14,442 nucleotides of DNA. Origin: Accumulibacter sp964428215 (GTDB lineage: Bacteria > Pseudomonadota > Gammaproteobacteria > Burkholderiales > Rhodocyclaceae). This document shows, in pieces, positions 13,146 to 14,442 of this stretch. Position numbers and translations under genes: made by a program. The notes below the pieces were generated by a model that did no database searches, was not told the DNA's origin, and worked only from the letters and a program-made list of their open reading frames with translations. Location: contig CAYRXO010000086.1 in assembly GCA_964428215.1 (NCBI GenBank), positions 1 to 14,442 on the forward strand, in the 5' to 3' direction. Each line of letters opens with the position of its first letter. Position 1 is the first letter of the stretch.

Positions 13146-14261
13146 ATGACAGAGTTTTCCACCCTCTTGCAGCAAGGCAATGCTTGGCTGTTCGTCCCCA
13201 GCGCGATCTTGCTGGGGGTATTGCATGGCTTGGAGCCAGGCCACTCCAAGACGATGATGGCGGCCTTCATCGTTGCCATTCGGGGCACGCTGACACAAGC
13301 TGTATTGCTGGGCCTGTCAGCCACCATCTCGCACACGGCCGTCGTGTGGGCCGTGGCAATGGCAGGGTTGTATTTCGGGCGCAACTGGAATGCCGAGGCG
13401 ACCGAAGCGTATTTCCAGGTCGCTTCGGCCGTACTCATCATTGGCGTCGCGGCCTGGATGATCTGGCGTACCTGGCGCGACCAGCGCGCCTGCATCCATG
13501 ACCACAGCCATGAGCACGACCACCACGATGAAGTCAAGCGCATCGATACCGGCCATGGCGTTGTGCGCCTGGAAGTGTTCGAGAAGGGTGTTCCACCGCG
13601 CTTTCGCCTACGCAACGCAAGCAAGCGCGGTCACGAGTGGACGGCTGACCTGGTCAAGGTCGAGACAGAGCGACCTGACGGCAGCCGTCAAACCTTTACC
13701 TTCGTGCAGCGCGACGGATACGTTGAGTCCGTTCAGGAAATTCCTGAGCCGCACGAGTTCATCGTCCGTCTGCGGTTGGGCCATGACCACCATAGCCACG
13801 ACTATGACGTGGAGTTCGTCGAACACGACCACCATCACCATGCCATCAAGGACTATGAAGGGCTGGACGTATCGGCACCCGGCTACCAGGACCCGCACGA
13901 GCTGGCCCACGCCAATGACATTCGTCGCCGCTTTGCCGGCCGCGAAGTGACCACCGGGCAAATCATCATCTTCGGACTGACGGGGGGGCTGATTCCCTGC
14001 CCAGCCTCGATCACCGTGCTTCTACTCTGCCTGCAACTGAAGAAGATCGCTCTGGGCGCGACCCTTGTGCTGTGCTTCAGCATCGGTCTGGCGCTGACGA
14101 TGGTGGCCTCGGGGGCGTTGGCCGCGCTGAGCGTCAAGCACGTGTCCAAACGCTGGAGTGGCTTCGGCGAAATCACACGTAACGCTCCGTACTTCTCTGG
14201 GGCATTGATTGTGCTGGTTGGCTTGTTTGTCGGCTACCAAGGGCTGCGCGCTATGGTTTGA
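13146..14261 (+). CDS. rcnA: Nickel/cobalt efflux transporter RcnA with enlarged cytosol-side insert
   Basis: Inner-membrane exporter of Ni2+/Co2+ of the NicO family, normally released from repression by RcnR. Seen in 371 residues (E. coli RcnA 274): helix 1 with HGLEPGHSK (27-35), helices at about 50-75 and 88-109, first His cluster HDHSHEHDHH (118-127), then a soluble beta-rich stretch (about 135-210, with HGVVRLEVFEKGVPPRFRLR). Second and third His clusters follow at 213-218 and 227-232. Helix TGQIIIFGLTGGLIPCPASITVLLL (270-294) carries the GLIPCP signature, and two further helices follow, to 368. The Ni/Co-binding motifs of both halves are intact. The extra length is the domain between the His clusters, which E. 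coli RcnA lacks. ATG 13146 has only a weak GAGA upstream. No rcnB is seen before the window ends. Confidence 0.93.
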   Translation: MTEFSTLLQQGNAWLFVPSAILLGVLHGLEPGHSKTMMAAFIVAIRGTLTQAVLLGLSATISHTAVVWAVAMAGLYFGRNWNAEATEAYFQVASAVLIIGVAAWMIWRTWRDQRACIHDHSHEHDHHDEVKRIDTGHGVVRLEVFEKGVPPRFRLRNASKRGHEWTADLVKVETERPDGSRQTFTFVQRDGYVESVQEIPEPHEFIVRLRLGHDHHSHDYDVEFVEHDHHHHAIKDYEGLDVSAPGYQDPHELAHANDIRRRFAGREVTTGQIIIFGLTGGLIPCPASITVLLLCLQLKKIALGATLVLCFSIGLALTMVASGALAALSVKHVSKRWSGFGEITRNAPYFSGALIVLVGLFVGYQGLRAMV

Positions 14262-14442
14262 AGCTTTGCAACATGTCAGACTGGGCCATACCTTAAGGAA
14301 ACGCAGAACAATTCAAGTGCCGCGAGAATTTGGCTGTGATTGCCGACCCCTCGCCCCCCGGAAGGACGACCGACCGTCCCGAAGGCACCTTCCGATGCGG
14401 ATTTTATTGGCGCGGGGCCTCAATCGCGCCCTGCTGCGGCCA
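14262..14442. other. Non-coding right end with nested inverted repeats
   Basis: No intrinsic terminator follows rcnA. Around 14360-14393 GGAAGG and CCTTCC enclose a smaller stem GGACG/CGTCC (14364-14368/14375-14379, loop ACCGAC). GGCGCG/CGCGCC (14409-14414/14425-14430) forms another. A short frame MRILLARGLNRALLRP opens at 14395 and leaves the window; I cannot identify it. The region could be a regulatory start of an island backbone gene, but the sequence shown does not prove it. Confidence 0.4.

Overview
The window looks like a chromosomal segment of a GC-rich betaproteobacterium, probably Rhodocyclales-like. This rests on codon usage, on the gene order trmJ-cysE-iscR-(second cysteine desulfurase)-iscS-iscU-iscA-hscB-hscA-fdx-iscX, and on protein sequences that resemble betaproteobacterial homologues. 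The taxonomic call is an inference; no marker gene is present.

Region 1 (1-2131, minus strand): a probable operon reading suhB -> DsbA-fold 2-hydroxychromene-2-carboxylate isomerase-like protein -> methylcrotonyl-CoA carboxylase beta subunit. The last gene runs off the left edge. The last two genes share one base of a stop/start junction.

Region 2 (2212-11223, plus strand): trmJ and cysE, then a complete ISC iron-sulfur cluster operon. It comprises the regulator iscR, a NifS/IscS-type paralogue, iscS, scaffold iscU, A-type carrier iscA, the chaperone pair hscB and hscA, ferredoxin fdx and iscX. A cysteine-rich DUF2237 gene closes the run. hscA, fdx, iscX and the DUF2237 gene are joined by successive ATGA overlaps. 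Probable IscR type 1 operators lie over the promoters of both cysE and iscR. Cysteine synthesis and cysteine-dependent cluster assembly would then share one Fe-S-sensing regulator.

Region 3 (11224-12003): no intact gene. A short hairpin follows the DUF2237 gene. Then come a broken IS30-family transposase start, with a one-base frameshift and a 36-nt near-perfect palindrome, and the C-terminal tail of an IS5-family transposase. This is an insertion-sequence graveyard at the edge of accessory DNA.

Region 4 (12004-14442): metal-homeostasis cargo. The 5' part of a yybP-ykoY (Mn2+-sensing) riboswitch appears fused to the C-terminal half of a CaCA-family cation exchanger, as if one deletion removed the riboswitch 3' end and the N-terminal half of the protein. 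A nickel/cobalt module follows: rcnR (minus) and rcnA (plus), diverging from a 101-bp region with two RcnR-type G-tract operators exactly 21 bp apart. RcnA carries an extra soluble domain between histidine clusters. The last 181 bp hold inverted repeats but no recognisable gene.

The most notable signals are the truncated riboswitch-exchanger fusion, the IscR-type site in front of cysE, the DUF2237 gene coupled to the ISC operon, the tandem cysteine desulfurases, and the domain insertion in RcnA. I did not find a wholly unprecedented multi-gene system.
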